Shown: positions 42,747 to 51,840 of the stretch, piece by piece
Position numbering within the stretch: position 1 is the first letter of the stretch
How the letters are laid out: every line of letters begins with the position of its first letter
Origin: Desulfobaccales bacterium
Lineage (GTDB): Bacteria > Desulfobacterota > Desulfobaccia > Desulfobaccales > 0-14-0-80-60-11
Reading direction: 5' to 3'
Assembly: GCA_041648175.1 (NCBI GenBank)
Contig: JBAZPO010000010.1
Coordinates: forward strand, 67,001-131,000
Length of the DNA: 64,000 nt
The notes under the pieces: generated by a model
Databases searched by the model: none
What the model was told of the DNA's origin: nothing
Seen by the model: only the letters and a program-made list of their open reading frames with translations
Program-made: the position numbers and the translations under genes

Positions 42747-42930
42747 GGAAGTGAGCTGCGTGAGCAGTGCTTAGGCCTCGCCAGGGAAATCGGTGACCGC
42801 AAGGGGGAAGGGAGCGTCCCGTTTGATATGAGCCTGGACTTGGATGAACTGGGGGAGCGGGCCCAGGTCATGTCCAGGCCCAAAAGGCCTTGGAGATTTA
42901 CGAGCAGATCGAAGCGCCGGGAAACCTAAG
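42747..42930 (+). pseudogene. Relic of a tetratricopeptide-repeat protein
   Basis: One frame reads LGLAREIGDRKGEG...LDELGERAQVM; after a frameshift near 42873 the next frame reads AQKALEIYEQIEAPGNLR. Together they are a TPR unit of the kind REIGDRRGEGNALGNLG...ALEIYEQIEAP found in large TPR/CHAT or signalling proteins. Stops and the shift mean it is dead. The rest of the gene is not recognisable. Confidence 0.6.
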
Positions 42931-43583
42931 AGGCGGGCACTTCCCCAGGTGACCGGCTCAGCCTGGCAGAGCGAAAAGAGTCGCCCTTCAGGGCGTAAGA
43001 TATGTTCTCCGACAAAGAGTCAGCACGAACTCAATTTTGTAAAGAAATAATAAGACAGAGCTCTAATCTATCAATGTTATTTCATCATGTTAAGTAAATA
43101 AGGTATCGAAATCATCGGGGGTGACATTTTAGAGAGGGTCCACCAGGTTTTAATGCGCCCGAGCAAAGTCAGAAAACCAAGTTCTGGATTAAAGATAGCC
43201 TATTTTCTGACAGGCACACGTGGCCAGATTATCGTGTCGGCGCCGCTTTTGCCAGCCAGTATGAAAACTGCCAGCACCTCAAATATGCAGGCGGCTCTAT
43301 GCTCACCGCAGCTATAGCCCATGAATATTCTTCCGGCCAAGCGGGCAACAGTGATGCCGGCATTCCTACGGGCGGACTCGGAAAAAATGTGAAGCATCAC
43401 ACCAGCCGGTTATTCCTTTTGGGAATCTGTGCCTAAAATTGTGCCTAACTCGAATGAAATCCTGTGACCGAGAATGATAGTGGGTGACATCCGGTCCAGA
43501 AGGGAGAGGTTAGAAAAGCCTTTTAAGTTATCATCTTATGTCATTGATAATCATTACATGCCATTGATATGATTGAAGATTAA
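42931..43583. other. Gene-free distal end of the first ssrA island segment
   Basis: No convincing gene. Close to the border there is a cluster of CATTGATAATCATT-, CATTGATATGATTGA- and ATCAATGATTATC-type direct and inverted repeats (43550-43637) that could be recombinase arm sites. Confidence 0.4.
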
Positions 43584-43608
43584 GCGGGTTCGACTCCCGC
43601 CGCCACCA
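43584..43608 (+). other. Partial copy of the ssrA 3' end (attachment site remnant 1)
   Basis: GCGGGTTCGACTCCCGCC and the next three bases are identical to 21 bases of the ssrA 3' end (29515-29535), followed by ACCA. It lies 14 kb from ssrA in the same direction and is followed by an intrinsic terminator. Confidence 0.8.
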
Positions 43609-43623
43609 TTTTTATCAATGATT

Positions 43624-43649
43624 ATCGGCCCTTTGCGGGGCCGATTTTT
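43624..43649 (+). terminator. Intrinsic terminator behind attachment site remnant 1
   Basis: A perfect 8-bp stem ATCGGCCC/GGGCCGAT with a TTTGCG loop, then TTTT. Its position 15 bases after an ssrA 3' end copy suggests an original ssrA terminator. Confidence 0.8.
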
Positions 43650-43733
43650 CTTGACGGACAGTCGACGGACAGTGTCCGTATTTATGGGAAAAAAACCTTG
43701 CATTCGATCAGCCGCGGCCTTAATTTGTGACTA

Positions 43734-43797
43734 GGCGATGGGGTCCGCCCGGGAGCAGAATTTCCTCCCGAACCGCTGAGACGCTGATGGCTCCTGC
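43734..43797 (+). promoter_or_regulatory. Fluoride riboswitch (crcB motif)
   Basis: GGCGATGGGGTCCGCCC forms the first stem-loop, AACCGCTGAG the central conserved segment, and GCTGATGGCTCCTGC the 3' segment. These fit the crcB consensus (GGnGAUGGnGUnCGCC ... AACCGCU ... CUGAUGRCUCCUAC). The 3' segment also forms one arm of the terminator that follows, so binding of fluoride should prevent termination and switch the downstream genes on. It lies 79 bases before the antiporter gene. Confidence 0.88.
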
Positions 43798-43828
43798 GTA
43801 CACCTTTGGTGAGGCAGGAGCTTTTTTT
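43790..43828 (+). terminator. Expression-platform terminator of the fluoride riboswitch
   Basis: GCTCCTGC (43790-43797) pairs with GCAGGAGC (43814-43821), with an inner CACC/GGTG hairpin and a run of seven T. The 5' arm is shared with the aptamer 3' strand. Confidence 0.85.
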
Positions 43829-43875
43829 ATGAGCTCCGATCTTTAGCTTCATCTCTCAATCTTTAGGAGCTTGTT

Positions 43876-45063
43876 ATGGAGCACGTATGGTTCACCGCGG
43901 CCAGTTGGCTCGGCGTAGCGTTGTTAGCCAGCCTCATTTCCATCCGCACCGGCATCTCGGTAGCCCTCGTGGAAATCTTCTTGGGGGTGATGGCGGGAAA
44001 CTTTTTAGGATTCCACTCGGCCCCCTGGATCGATGTCCTGGCTGCTTTCGGGTCCATGATGCTGACCTTCCTGGCGGGGGCCGAAATCGATCCCGTCTCC
44101 TTCAAGAAGCATCTCAAACCCAGCCTGGTGATCGGCTTCATCTCATTTTTATTTCCCTTCTTGGGAGCCTGGTCCTTTGCCCACTACGTCTCCGGCTGGG
44201 ACTGGCAAGCCGCCCAGATTGCCGGCATCGCCCTGTCCACCACCTCGGTGGCCGTGGTTTATGCCGTCATGGTGGAAACCGGCTTGAATGAAACCGACAT
44301 CGGCAAGCTCATCCTGGCCGCCTGTTTCGTCACCGACCTGGGCACGGTGCTGGCCTTGGGAGTGCTGTTTGCCAATTTTAACCGTTGGATGCTCGTTTTT
44401 GTCGTGGTTACCTGCATTGCCCTGTGGATGCTGCCGCGTCTCAGCCGTTGGATGTTCAAAAAATATGGCGGCCGGGTCAGCGAACCGGAGGTTAAGTTCA
44501 TCTTTTTGGTTCTCTGCTTTCTGGGCGCCCTGGCAGTCACGGCCAACAGTGAAGCGGTGTTGCCGGCTTATCTGTTCGGGCTGGTGGTCGCCGGCGTGTT
44601 CGTGCAAGACAAAGTCCTGATGCGGCGCATGCGGACCATCACGTTCACCTTGTTAACCCCTTTTTTCTTTATTAAGGCCGGTGCCTTGATCTCCCTACCA
44701 GCTTTGTACACGGGAATCGTTCTGATCCTTATCCTGCTGGGGGTTAAGCTCGCCGCCAAAATCATCGGGGTCTGGCCGCTATGCCGGGCCTTTAAGATGC
44801 CGTATAGGGAAAGTAATTATACTACTTTGCTTATGTCCACCGGCCTCACTTTCGGCAGTATTTCGGCACTTTACGGGCTTACTCGCGGAATTGTCAGTCA
44901 GGACCAATATTCCATCCTGGTAACGGTGGTCATCGGTTCTGCGGTGGTGCCGACCTTTATTGCCCAAACCTGGTTCCAACCCAAGACCGTGGTACCTTAT
45001 GAGCCTGCATATATCGGCAGCCCCGAGCATGTTTTGCACATGCCGGAGGAATATGAGGTTTAA
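43876..45063 (+). CDS. Cation/proton antiporter (CPA2-type)
   Basis: A 395-residue membrane protein with about 12 hydrophobic segments, of the monovalent cation/proton antiporter superfamily. ISVALVEIFLGVMAGNFLG, MMLTFLAGAEIDP and ALSTTSVAVVYAVMVETGL are the usual landmarks of the Na+/H+ exchanger family, with the ion-site acidic residues in LAACFVTDLGTVLALG. AGGAG stands before the ATG. It is controlled by the fluoride riboswitch, so it probably helps the cell resist fluoride or the acid load that accompanies HF entry. Na+/H+ antiporter-like genes are known partners of this riboswitch class. No KTN regulatory domain is present. Confidence 0.87.
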   Translation: MEHVWFTAASWLGVALLASLISIRTGISVALVEIFLGVMAGNFLGFHSAPWIDVLAAFGSMMLTFLAGAEIDPVSFKKHLKPSLVIGFISFLFPFLGAWSFAHYVSGWDWQAAQIAGIALSTTSVAVVYAVMVETGLNETDIGKLILAACFVTDLGTVLALGVLFANFNRWMLVFVVVTCIALWMLPRLSRWMFKKYGGRVSEPEVKFIFLVLCFLGALAVTANSEAVLPAYLFGLVVAGVFVQDKVLMRRMRTITFTLLTPFFFIKAGALISLPALYTGIVLILILLGVKLAAKIIGVWPLCRAFKMPYRESNYTTLLMSTGLTFGSISALYGLTRGIVSQDQYSILVTVVIGSAVVPTFIAQTWFQPKTVVPYEPAYIGSPEHVLHMPEEYEV

Positions 45064-45242
45064 GAATCTGAAAATTGGCATTACCGTCACAGACCTGAGC
45101 AGGAAGCTCAGATCCTGAAAGCCCCTTTTGGGTATCCCTCAGGTCGGTGCCATGTTGGTGGGATCATGGTCACCAGCAGGTGGGATCTTATCTTCCTCAT
45201 AGCCTGATCTCGTCTAAAAGAAATCGCAACTGGAGGAATAAA

Positions 45243-45665
45243 ATGTTTAAAAAAATCCTGCTGGCCTATGATGGATCGGAAGGGGCGAATAGGGCCCTTG
45301 AGGCTGCCATTGAATTGGCTCAACTTCACCAGGGGAAGATTTGGGCGCTGGCGGTAGAGGAAAATCTGCCGCACGTCATCGCCACCGTCGGCGAGTTTCA
45401 GGATACCAAGGAACAGGCCAACGAAAAATTCCGCAAGCTGCTCCAGGAGGCTCATGCCCGGGCCGAAAAAGCCGGGGTTGAGTTAAAGGCTCTGCTGCGC
45501 GGCGGTCACCCGGCCCAGACTATCATCGGTGTAGCCCAAGAAGGTGAATTTGACGTGATCTTGGTGGGGCATAGCGGTCTTTCCGGGGTTTGGGCGGCAT
45601 TCTTAGGGACTACTGCCGAAAAGGTGAGCCGCCATGCTCCATGCAGCGTCCTCATAGTCCGTTAG
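45243..45665 (+). CDS. Universal stress protein
   Basis: A 140-residue UspA-family protein starting MFKKILLAYDGSEGANRALEAA. The ATP-binding signature is seen as VILVGHSGLSGVWAAFLGTTAEKVSRHAPCSVLIV (G-2x-G-9x-G-S/T). GGAGGA precedes the ATG at 45243. It lies 180 bases behind the antiporter and should be part of the same fluoride-induced transcript. Many proteins of this type bind ATP and modulate transporters. Confidence 0.92.
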   Translation: MFKKILLAYDGSEGANRALEAAIELAQLHQGKIWALAVEENLPHVIATVGEFQDTKEQANEKFRKLLQEAHARAEKAGVELKALLRGGHPAQTIIGVAQEGEFDVILVGHSGLSGVWAAFLGTTAEKVSRHAPCSVLIVR

Positions 45666-45788
45666 TTTTGCCGTCATCTGGTTATTTTTCTTGATAATGA
45701 AGGGCGTTAAGGCAGGGTAGCGCTCTTTGGTGAAGACCGGGTTTTGTCCTTAACCCGTTGTGGCAATGAGTCGATTCCGGAGATAGTG

Positions 45789-46970
45789 ATGCCATCTAAA
45801 GACCTTAACAAGGCCGAGGCGTGGAAATTTATCATCCTGGTGGGCGTGGTCAGCCTCTTTAGCGATATGACTTATGAAGGAGCCCGCAGTATCACCGGTC
45901 CCTTTCTCGGCATCCTCAATGCCAGCGCCACGGTTGTGGGGATCGTGGCCGGGTTGGGAGAGTTCATCGGTTATGCCCTGAGGCTGGTTTCCGGTTACTT
46001 GACAGACCGGCTCGGTAAATATTGGTCCATTACTTTCGTGGGCTATGCCTTGAACCTGTTTGTCGTGCCTCTGCTGGCTTTAGCAGGAACTTGGGAACTG
46101 GCGGCTTTACTGATCTTAATGGAACGGATGGGCAAGGCTATCCGCACTCCGGCCAGAGATGCCATGCTCTCGCACGCCACCACCGAGGTGGGCAGAGGGT
46201 GGGGCTTTGGTTTTCATGAGGCCATGGATCAGACCGGCGCCATGCTGGGGCCACTCATCGTCGCGCTGGTTCTCTATTTTAAGGGTGGTTATCGCACTGG
46301 TTTTGCTTATCTCTTGATCCCGGCCATCTTAGCGATCCTGGTCATCACCATTGCCGCGCGCCTTTATCCCCACCCACAGCATTTGGAGGTAAGCGTTCCC
46401 AAGCTAGAAACCAAAGGACTCAGTCACCCCTACTGGCTCTATGTGGTTGCTGTGGGCTTGATTGGCGCTGGCTATGCCGATTTCCCCTTAATTGCTTACC
46501 ATTTTGGCAAAGCCTCGGTCACTCCACCCAATTGGATTCCCATATTTTATGCCGTGGCCATGGGGATGGATGGCATTGCGGCGCTCATTTTGGGCCGCCT
46601 ATTCGATCGGCTGGGAATGCCGGTTATTATGGCGGTCTCAATTTTATCCGCCCTGTTTGCTCCCCTGGTCTTTCTGGGAGGCTTTAATCTCACCCTGTTG
46701 GGCATGGTCTTTTGGGGAATCGGCATGGGGGCGCAAGAATCTATTATCAAGGCCGCCCTCGCGGAAATGGTTCCCAAAGACCGCCGGGCCACCGGCTACG
46801 GCATTTTTAACACCGGCTTCGGCCTTTTCTGGTTCCTCGGAAGCGCCTTGATGGGCATCCTGTATGATTTCTCCATAGGGTCTTTGATTTTCTTCTCTGT
46901 GGTTATTCAGCTTTGTTCGATACCAATATTTTTTCGCATCTCCAAAGAAATTTGCTTTGTACATAGTTAA
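45789..46970 (+). CDS. MFS transporter in the fluoride cassette
   Basis: About 393 residues, twelve predicted membrane segments. SLFSDMTYEGARSITGPFLG in TM1 and YLTDRLGKYW after TM2 fit the major facilitator pattern, and RMGKAIRTPARDAMLSHA is typical of a bacterial subgroup annotated as multidrug or uncharacterised MFS. ATG 45789 (MPSKDLNKAEAW) was preferred to an upstream frame start at 45744. It is the last gene of the cassette; whether it carries fluoride is unproven. Confidence 0.82.
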   Translation: MPSKDLNKAEAWKFIILVGVVSLFSDMTYEGARSITGPFLGILNASATVVGIVAGLGEFIGYALRLVSGYLTDRLGKYWSITFVGYALNLFVVPLLALAGTWELAALLILMERMGKAIRTPARDAMLSHATTEVGRGWGFGFHEAMDQTGAMLGPLIVALVLYFKGGYRTGFAYLLIPAILAILVITIAARLYPHPQHLEVSVPKLETKGLSHPYWLYVVAVGLIGAGYADFPLIAYHFGKASVTPPNWIPIFYAVAMGMDGIAALILGRLFDRLGMPVIMAVSILSALFAPLVFLGGFNLTLLGMVFWGIGMGAQESIIKAALAEMVPKDRRATGYGIFNTGFGLFWFLGSALMGILYDFSIGSLIFFSVVIQLCSIPIFFRISKEICFVHS

Positions 46971-47131
46971 GGGAAAGGAGTGTTAATACGATGGCTCAAA
47001 AATCACTTCATGTTTAAGTCATAGATGCAAGATAGGTTCCAATCAATTGGGCAGGGCTATGGCTCTCCCACGCAGTCGGCCCCCAAGCCATAGTCGACCT
47101 GTGCCTTTTCCCTGGACGACCTGCCGGGGGA

Positions 47132-47305
47132 GTGAGTGAAAGAGTTGTGGGTGATATGCTGGGCCACAAAAACTCGAACTCGAAGTCCACGAGGTCCCAT
47201 GCCAAAATGAAAACAGAGTCCTTGAAGCAAGTTTGGGGAGACAGGGAAGAAATGACCGCCCCAGGGCATCAAGTGGTCAATCTAACTGACCGGAAAAACA
47301 ATTAA
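47132..47305 (+). pseudogene. Decayed C-terminus of a tyrosine integrase
   Basis: The frame VSERVVGDMLGHKNSNSKST then SHAKMKTESLKQVWGDRE matches the end of tyrosine recombinases (V.DMLGHKN.. TTRYAHMK.ESLKQ..). The HxLRH motif upstream and the catalytic Tyr are absent. It ends 18 bases before the second ssrA-like site and is probably the leftover integrase of an older insertion. Confidence 0.6.
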
Positions 47306-47322
47306 AAATAAAGCGAGGTTAA

Positions 47323-47353
47323 CGGGTTCGACGCCCGCCGCCTACCACCAATT
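47323..47353 (+). other. Partial copy of the ssrA 3' end (attachment site remnant 2)
   Basis: CGGGTTCGACGCCCGCCGCC followed by TACCACCAATT differs from the ssrA end and its next bases only by one substitution and one inserted base over 30 bases. Same direction as ssrA; a terminator follows. Confidence 0.75.
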
Positions 47354-47376
47354 TAGAATAAATAATTTCAATGTGA

Positions 47377-47400
47377 TAGGGGCCAAGAGGCCCTATTTTT
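47377..47400 (+). terminator. Intrinsic terminator behind attachment site remnant 2
   Basis: TAGGGGCC and GGCCCTA form a stem with one bulged G and an AAGA loop, followed by TTTTT. Probably the oldest ssrA terminator left behind by the insertions. Confidence 0.7.
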
Positions 47401-47665
47401 GTGTTCCCATAGATTATGGGGACAATTGTCTCCAGACTCCGGACAGCACTCTTATTCCCTAAAAAATCGCTTAACCAATATCCTCACCCGTGGCATAATG
47501 CAACGATGAGACGCGGGTCTTTAAGAACAGGCGAGCAAGCCGCACGAACCGTTAGACGAGCAATAAATTAAGATTATTTATAGCTTGTGTCGATTGCCTG
47601 CTTGCGCCTTAAATCTGAAAGCGAAGACAATGCCGCATCCAGGAAAAATTGAAGGGAGACAACTA

Positions 47666-48628
47666 ATGGCAGCATGTGACGTTTATGATCTCATTATCGT
47701 TGGTGGCGGTCCCGGCGGCCTCACAGCAGGGCTTTATGCTATGAGAGCCGCACTCAAGACCGTGTTGGTCGAAAAAGGCCTGCCCGGTGGCCAGATCAAC
47801 CTGACGGAAAGCGTGGAAAATTATCCTGGCTTTGAAAATATCAGCGGCTTTGACCTATCTCAGAAGTTTTTGCAGCATGCCAGGTCTTATGGTCTTGAAA
47901 TAAGGCAGGAGGAAGTGGCGGAAGTGGAGCCGGGGCTGGAATATCACACGGTCCGTCTGACCAATGGCGCCCAGCTTAATACCCATGCGGTGATCTTGGC
48001 CACCGGCGGCAGCCCGCGTAAGCTCAACGTCCCGGGCGAAATGGAGTATTACGGCAGGGGGGTTTCATACTGCGCCACCTGCGACGGCTTCTTTTTCCGG
48101 GACAAGACCGTGACGGTGGTGGGCGGCGGCGATACTGCCCTGGAGGAAGCCCTCTATCTGGCCAAAATCACCCGGCAGGTTTACCTCGCCCATCGCCGGG
48201 ATGCCTTCCGGGCCAGCCGGATTTTGCAACAGCGGGTCATGGCTGAAGGGAAAATCGACGTCCTCTGGAACACCGTGGTCACGGAGATCAAGGCCAATGA
48301 CCAGGGGGTAGCCGCGGTGGCTCTCAAGGACACGCAGACCGGGGCATCCCGGGAACTGGCCACGGACGGGGTGTTCATCTTCATCGGCTTCGTGCCCAAC
48401 AATCACCTGGTGCCGGCAGGAACCCGGATGGATCAGGACGGCTACGTCATGACCGATGAGCGGTGCGAGACCAACCTTTCGGGGATCTTTGTGATCGGCG
48501 ATCTGAGGCAGAAGTACGCCAAGCAGATTATCCTCGCGGCGGCAGACGGTTGTACCGCAGCCCTGGCCGCGGCCCTCTGCGTGGAAATGAAAAAAGCTGG
48601 TCAAAACACCACGGCGCCACGGGGATGA
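47666..48628 (+). CDS. trxB: Thioredoxin reductase
   Basis: An FAD/NADPH-dependent reductase of about 320 residues. LIIVGGGPGGLTAGLYA binds FAD, VSYCATCDGFFFRDK carries the redox-active Cys pair, VTVVGGGDTALEEALYLAK binds NADPH and GIFVIGDLRQKYAKQIILAAADG is the second FAD motif. I chose ATG 47666, preceded by GGGAG; the frame runs further upstream through unlikely sequence. It lies directly beyond the island border, so it is probably the resident chromosomal neighbour of ssrA. Confidence 0.93.
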   Translation: MAACDVYDLIIVGGGPGGLTAGLYAMRAALKTVLVEKGLPGGQINLTESVENYPGFENISGFDLSQKFLQHARSYGLEIRQEEVAEVEPGLEYHTVRLTNGAQLNTHAVILATGGSPRKLNVPGEMEYYGRGVSYCATCDGFFFRDKTVTVVGGGDTALEEALYLAKITRQVYLAHRRDAFRASRILQQRVMAEGKIDVLWNTVVTEIKANDQGVAAVALKDTQTGASRELATDGVFIFIGFVPNNHLVPAGTRMDQDGYVMTDERCETNLSGIFVIGDLRQKYAKQIILAAADGCTAALAAALCVEMKKAGQNTTAPRG

Positions 48629-48681
48629 GGCGTGGACGCCGTACCTTCTTGCAGTAAGAATTTAAGAGTCTCAGATCGATA

Positions 48682-51600
48682 TCATTTGCCATCCGTCTGG
48701 TCTGGCGGGGTCGTCACCTTTGGGGGATCTTTTTTGCGGCGCTCACTGAAGCGCTGGGTGATCACGTAGAATACCGGCACAAAGGGAATAGCCAGCAGGG
48801 TCGAGGCCAACATGCCGCCGAAGACCACTGTGCCGATGGCCTGCTGACTGGCCGCGCCGGCCCCTGCGGCCTTCATCAACGGCACCACGCCTAGAATGAA
48901 GGCGAAAGAGGTCATGACAATGGGCCGGAAGCGCCGGCGGGTGGCCTCCACTGCGGCGTCGAGGAGGGGCATGCCTTCAGCCTGCAGTTCCCGGGCGAAC
49001 TCCACCACCAGGATGGCGTTTTTGCTGGCCAGGGCGATCATCAGCACCAGGCCTACCTGAGTATATAGGTTGTTTTCCAAGCCTCGGACAATAAGCGCCA
49101 GGATTACCCCCACCAGAGCGATGGGCACCACCAGGATAACCGCGGCGGGGCTGGTCCAGCTTTCATAGAGGCCGGCCAGAACCAGGAAGACCAGGGTAAT
49201 GGCCAGGGCATAGATGAAGTAGGCCTGGTTGCCCACTTGTTTTTCCTGGTAGGCCGTGGCCGTCCAGTCGTAGGAAGCGCCCACGGGCAAGTTGTTTTTC
49301 GCTACCTGTTCCATGAGGTTCAGGGCCTGGCCGGAACTGAAGCCCGAAGCGGCAGCCCCGATTATGGGCACAGCGGGATACAGGTTGTAGCGGGTGAGCA
49401 GTTCGGAACCCAGCATCCGCTTGACGGTCATCAGGGTCCCCAGAGGCACCATTTCCAGTTTCTTATTGCGGACATAAAGGGCTTCGATATCCTGGGGGGT
49501 CAGGCGGAAGGGGGCGCCGGCCTGGACGTAGACCTGGTAAGATTGGTTGAATTTGTTGAACAGGTTTACATAGGCCGAGCCCAGGTACGCCTGGAGGGTC
49601 CTGAAGACGTCGTCCATGGGAACTTCCAGAGACTCCACCTTGGTCCGGTCAATATCAAGGAAAAGCTGAGGACTTTGAGCATTGAAAGTCGTGGTGACGC
49701 CGAACAAACCGGATTGGGCCCGGGCAGCCATAACGACCGCCATGGTGGTTTCTTCCATCTCAGTAAGGCCCAGGCTGCGCCGGTCCTCCAACATCATCTG
49801 AAAACCGCCTGATTGCCCCAGACCGCTAATAGGTGGCGGGACCAGCACTGCAAACTCGGCCTTTTCAATCCCAGCCAGTTGTTGCCTGACATTGTCAAGA
49901 ATTCGGTCCTGGCTTAAGGCTGTGCCGCGTTTTTCGAAGCTATCGTAAATGACAAAGGTGGTGAACATCGTGGAGACATTGGCGGTATCCAGGATGGAAA
50001 AGCCACCAATGGTGACCCATTGAGCTACGCCCGGGATCTTTTTAAGCACTGCGTTGACCTGGCCGGAAACCTCCTTGACCCGAGGTTGGGAGGACCCTTC
50101 GGGTAACATCGCTGCAACAATGCCGTAGCCCTGGTCTTCATCCGGGAGAAAGCCGGTGGGGTGCTGGACGAAGAGGAGGGTGCCGATGCCAATAATGAGG
50201 CAAAATACCAGGGCCATGAGCCCGGTGCGATGCACCATCCAGGCCACCAGGTCGATATAAACCTTCTCCACCACTGCATAGCCCCGGTTGAAGCCCCGGT
50301 AAAAGGCATTGATCTTCTTGTTGGGGTCATGGGGGCGCAGGTAGAGGGCGCACTGGGCCGGCTTCAGGGTCAAGGCGTTCAGCGCGCTGATTACCGCAGT
50401 GGCGGCGATCACCAGGGCAAACTGGCGAAAGAGCTGGCCGGTAATGCCCGGCATAAAAGCCGCAGGCAGAAAGACCGCGACGAGCACCAGGGTAATACCC
50501 ATAATCGGGCCAGTCAATTCGCTCATTGCCTTAATAGCCGCATCGTGAGGGGAGAGACCCTTTTCCACATAGTGCGAGGCGTTCTCCACAATGACGATGG
50601 CGTCGTCCACGACGATGCCGATGGACAGAATCAAGGCAAAGAGGGTCATGAGATTGACCGTAAAGCCGAGCATAGCTATGGCCGCAAAGGCGCCGATGAT
50701 GGTGACCGGCACGGTGGTCGCCGGCACCAGGGTGGCCCGGAAGTTCTGGAGAAAGACCAGGATGACGATGAGCACCAGAATTCCGGCTTCATATAAGGTA
50801 TGGTAGACCGCGTTGATGGCATCGCTGATAAACACGGTGGTGTCGTAATAAATGCCGTATTTCAGGCCAGCCGGAAAATGCTCGCTCATCTTATCCATGG
50901 CCTGGCGCACTTCCTGGCCCACAGCGATGGCATTGGCGCCCGGCAGGGAGTAAATGATGAGGTGGCCGCTCGGATGGCCGGAGGTGTTGGAAAAATTAGT
51001 AAAAACCTGTTGACTGAGTTCCACCCGGGCCAGATCTTTCACCCGGACGATCTGGGCAGTCTCATCGCTACGTTGGATTTTTATAATGATATTTTCGAAC
51101 TGGGTCACATCTTCGAGGCGCCCCAGGGCGTTGACGGTAAACTGAAAGGCCTGGTTGGACGGCACCGGCGGCCCCCCCAGTTCCCCCGCGGCCACCTGGA
51201 TGTTTTGCTGCTTGATGGCATCCACCACGTCCATAGTGGTCAGGCCGTAGTATTGGAGCTTGTTGGGGTCCAGCCAGACCCGCATGGCGTATTGGCCGGC
51301 ACCCACGCACTTGACCTGGGCGACGCCGGGGAGACGGGCCAGGGGATATTGCACATTGATCATGCCGTAATTGGACAGAAAAGTTTCATCGTAGCGGTCA
51401 TCATCGGAGAAAAGATCGACTACCTGCAGAATATTGGTAGAGACCTGCCTGACCGTAATGCCCTGAGCCTGAACGGTTTCGGGCAGTTGGGCCAGGGCCG
51501 AATTGACATAATTCTGGACCAGGGCCAGGGAAGTATCGAGATCGGTGCCCACATTGAAGGTTACGGTTAAGATGTAACTCCCATCACTGCCGCTGGTGGA

Positions 51601-51840
51601 GGACATATAGATGGAGTCTTTGACCCCGTTGACCGCCTGTTCGATGGGGATGCCCACGGTATTTGCGATGATTGAGGCGCTGGCTCCGGGATACATGGTG
51701 GTTACTTGAATCGTGGGCGGGACAATATTGGGATACTGAGCCACGGGGAGCGTTAACAGGCAGACCAGCCCCAGGATGATGAAGATTACCGCAATGACGT
51801 TGGCCAAGATAGGCCGCTCGATGAAAAACTTGGACATCAT
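48682..51840 (-). CDS. RND efflux pump inner-membrane transporter (HAE1, AcrB-like)
   Basis: A 1052-residue proton-driven drug exporter: 12 transmembrane helices and two large periplasmic loops. MSKFFIERPILANVIAVIFIIL opens the protein, the proton-relay Asp pair is in ALILSIGIVVDDAIVIVENA, and YDWTATAYQEKQ and LVLMIALASKNAILVVEFA are in the second half. It overlaps the membrane fusion gene by 4 bases. Substrates cannot be read from sequence. Confidence 0.93.
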   Translation of the reverse strand: MMSKFFIERPILANVIAVIFIILGLVCLLTLPVAQYPNIVPPTIQVTTMYPGASASIIANTVGIPIEQAVNGVKDSIYMSSTSGSDGSYILTVTFNVGTDLDTSLALVQNYVNSALAQLPETVQAQGITVRQVSTNILQVVDLFSDDDRYDETFLSNYGMINVQYPLARLPGVAQVKCVGAGQYAMRVWLDPNKLQYYGLTTMDVVDAIKQQNIQVAAGELGGPPVPSNQAFQFTVNALGRLEDVTQFENIIIKIQRSDETAQIVRVKDLARVELSQQVFTNFSNTSGHPSGHLIIYSLPGANAIAVGQEVRQAMDKMSEHFPAGLKYGIYYDTTVFISDAINAVYHTLYEAGILVLIVILVFLQNFRATLVPATTVPVTIIGAFAAIAMLGFTVNLMTLFALILSIGIVVDDAIVIVENASHYVEKGLSPHDAAIKAMSELTGPIMGITLVLVAVFLPAAFMPGITGQLFRQFALVIAATAVISALNALTLKPAQCALYLRPHDPNKKINAFYRGFNRGYAVVEKVYIDLVAWMVHRTGLMALVFCLIIGIGTLLFVQHPTGFLPDEDQGYGIVAAMLPEGSSQPRVKEVSGQVNAVLKKIPGVAQWVTIGGFSILDTANVSTMFTTFVIYDSFEKRGTALSQDRILDNVRQQLAGIEKAEFAVLVPPPISGLGQSGGFQMMLEDRRSLGLTEMEETTMAVVMAARAQSGLFGVTTTFNAQSPQLFLDIDRTKVESLEVPMDDVFRTLQAYLGSAYVNLFNKFNQSYQVYVQAGAPFRLTPQDIEALYVRNKKLEMVPLGTLMTVKRMLGSELLTRYNLYPAVPIIGAAASGFSSGQALNLMEQVAKNNLPVGASYDWTATAYQEKQVGNQAYFIYALAITLVFLVLAGLYESWTSPAAVILVVPIALVGVILALIVRGLENNLYTQVGLVLMIALASKNAILVVEFARELQAEGMPLLDAAVEATRRRFRPIVMTSFAFILGVVPLMKAAGAGAASQQAIGTVVFGGMLASTLLAIPFVPVFYVITQRFSERRKKDPPKVTTPPDQTDGK

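Noticed and set aside
43200..43400. Short frames on both strands near the first attachment site
   Set aside because: No recognisable motifs on either strand and no ribosome binding site; probably non-coding island sequence.
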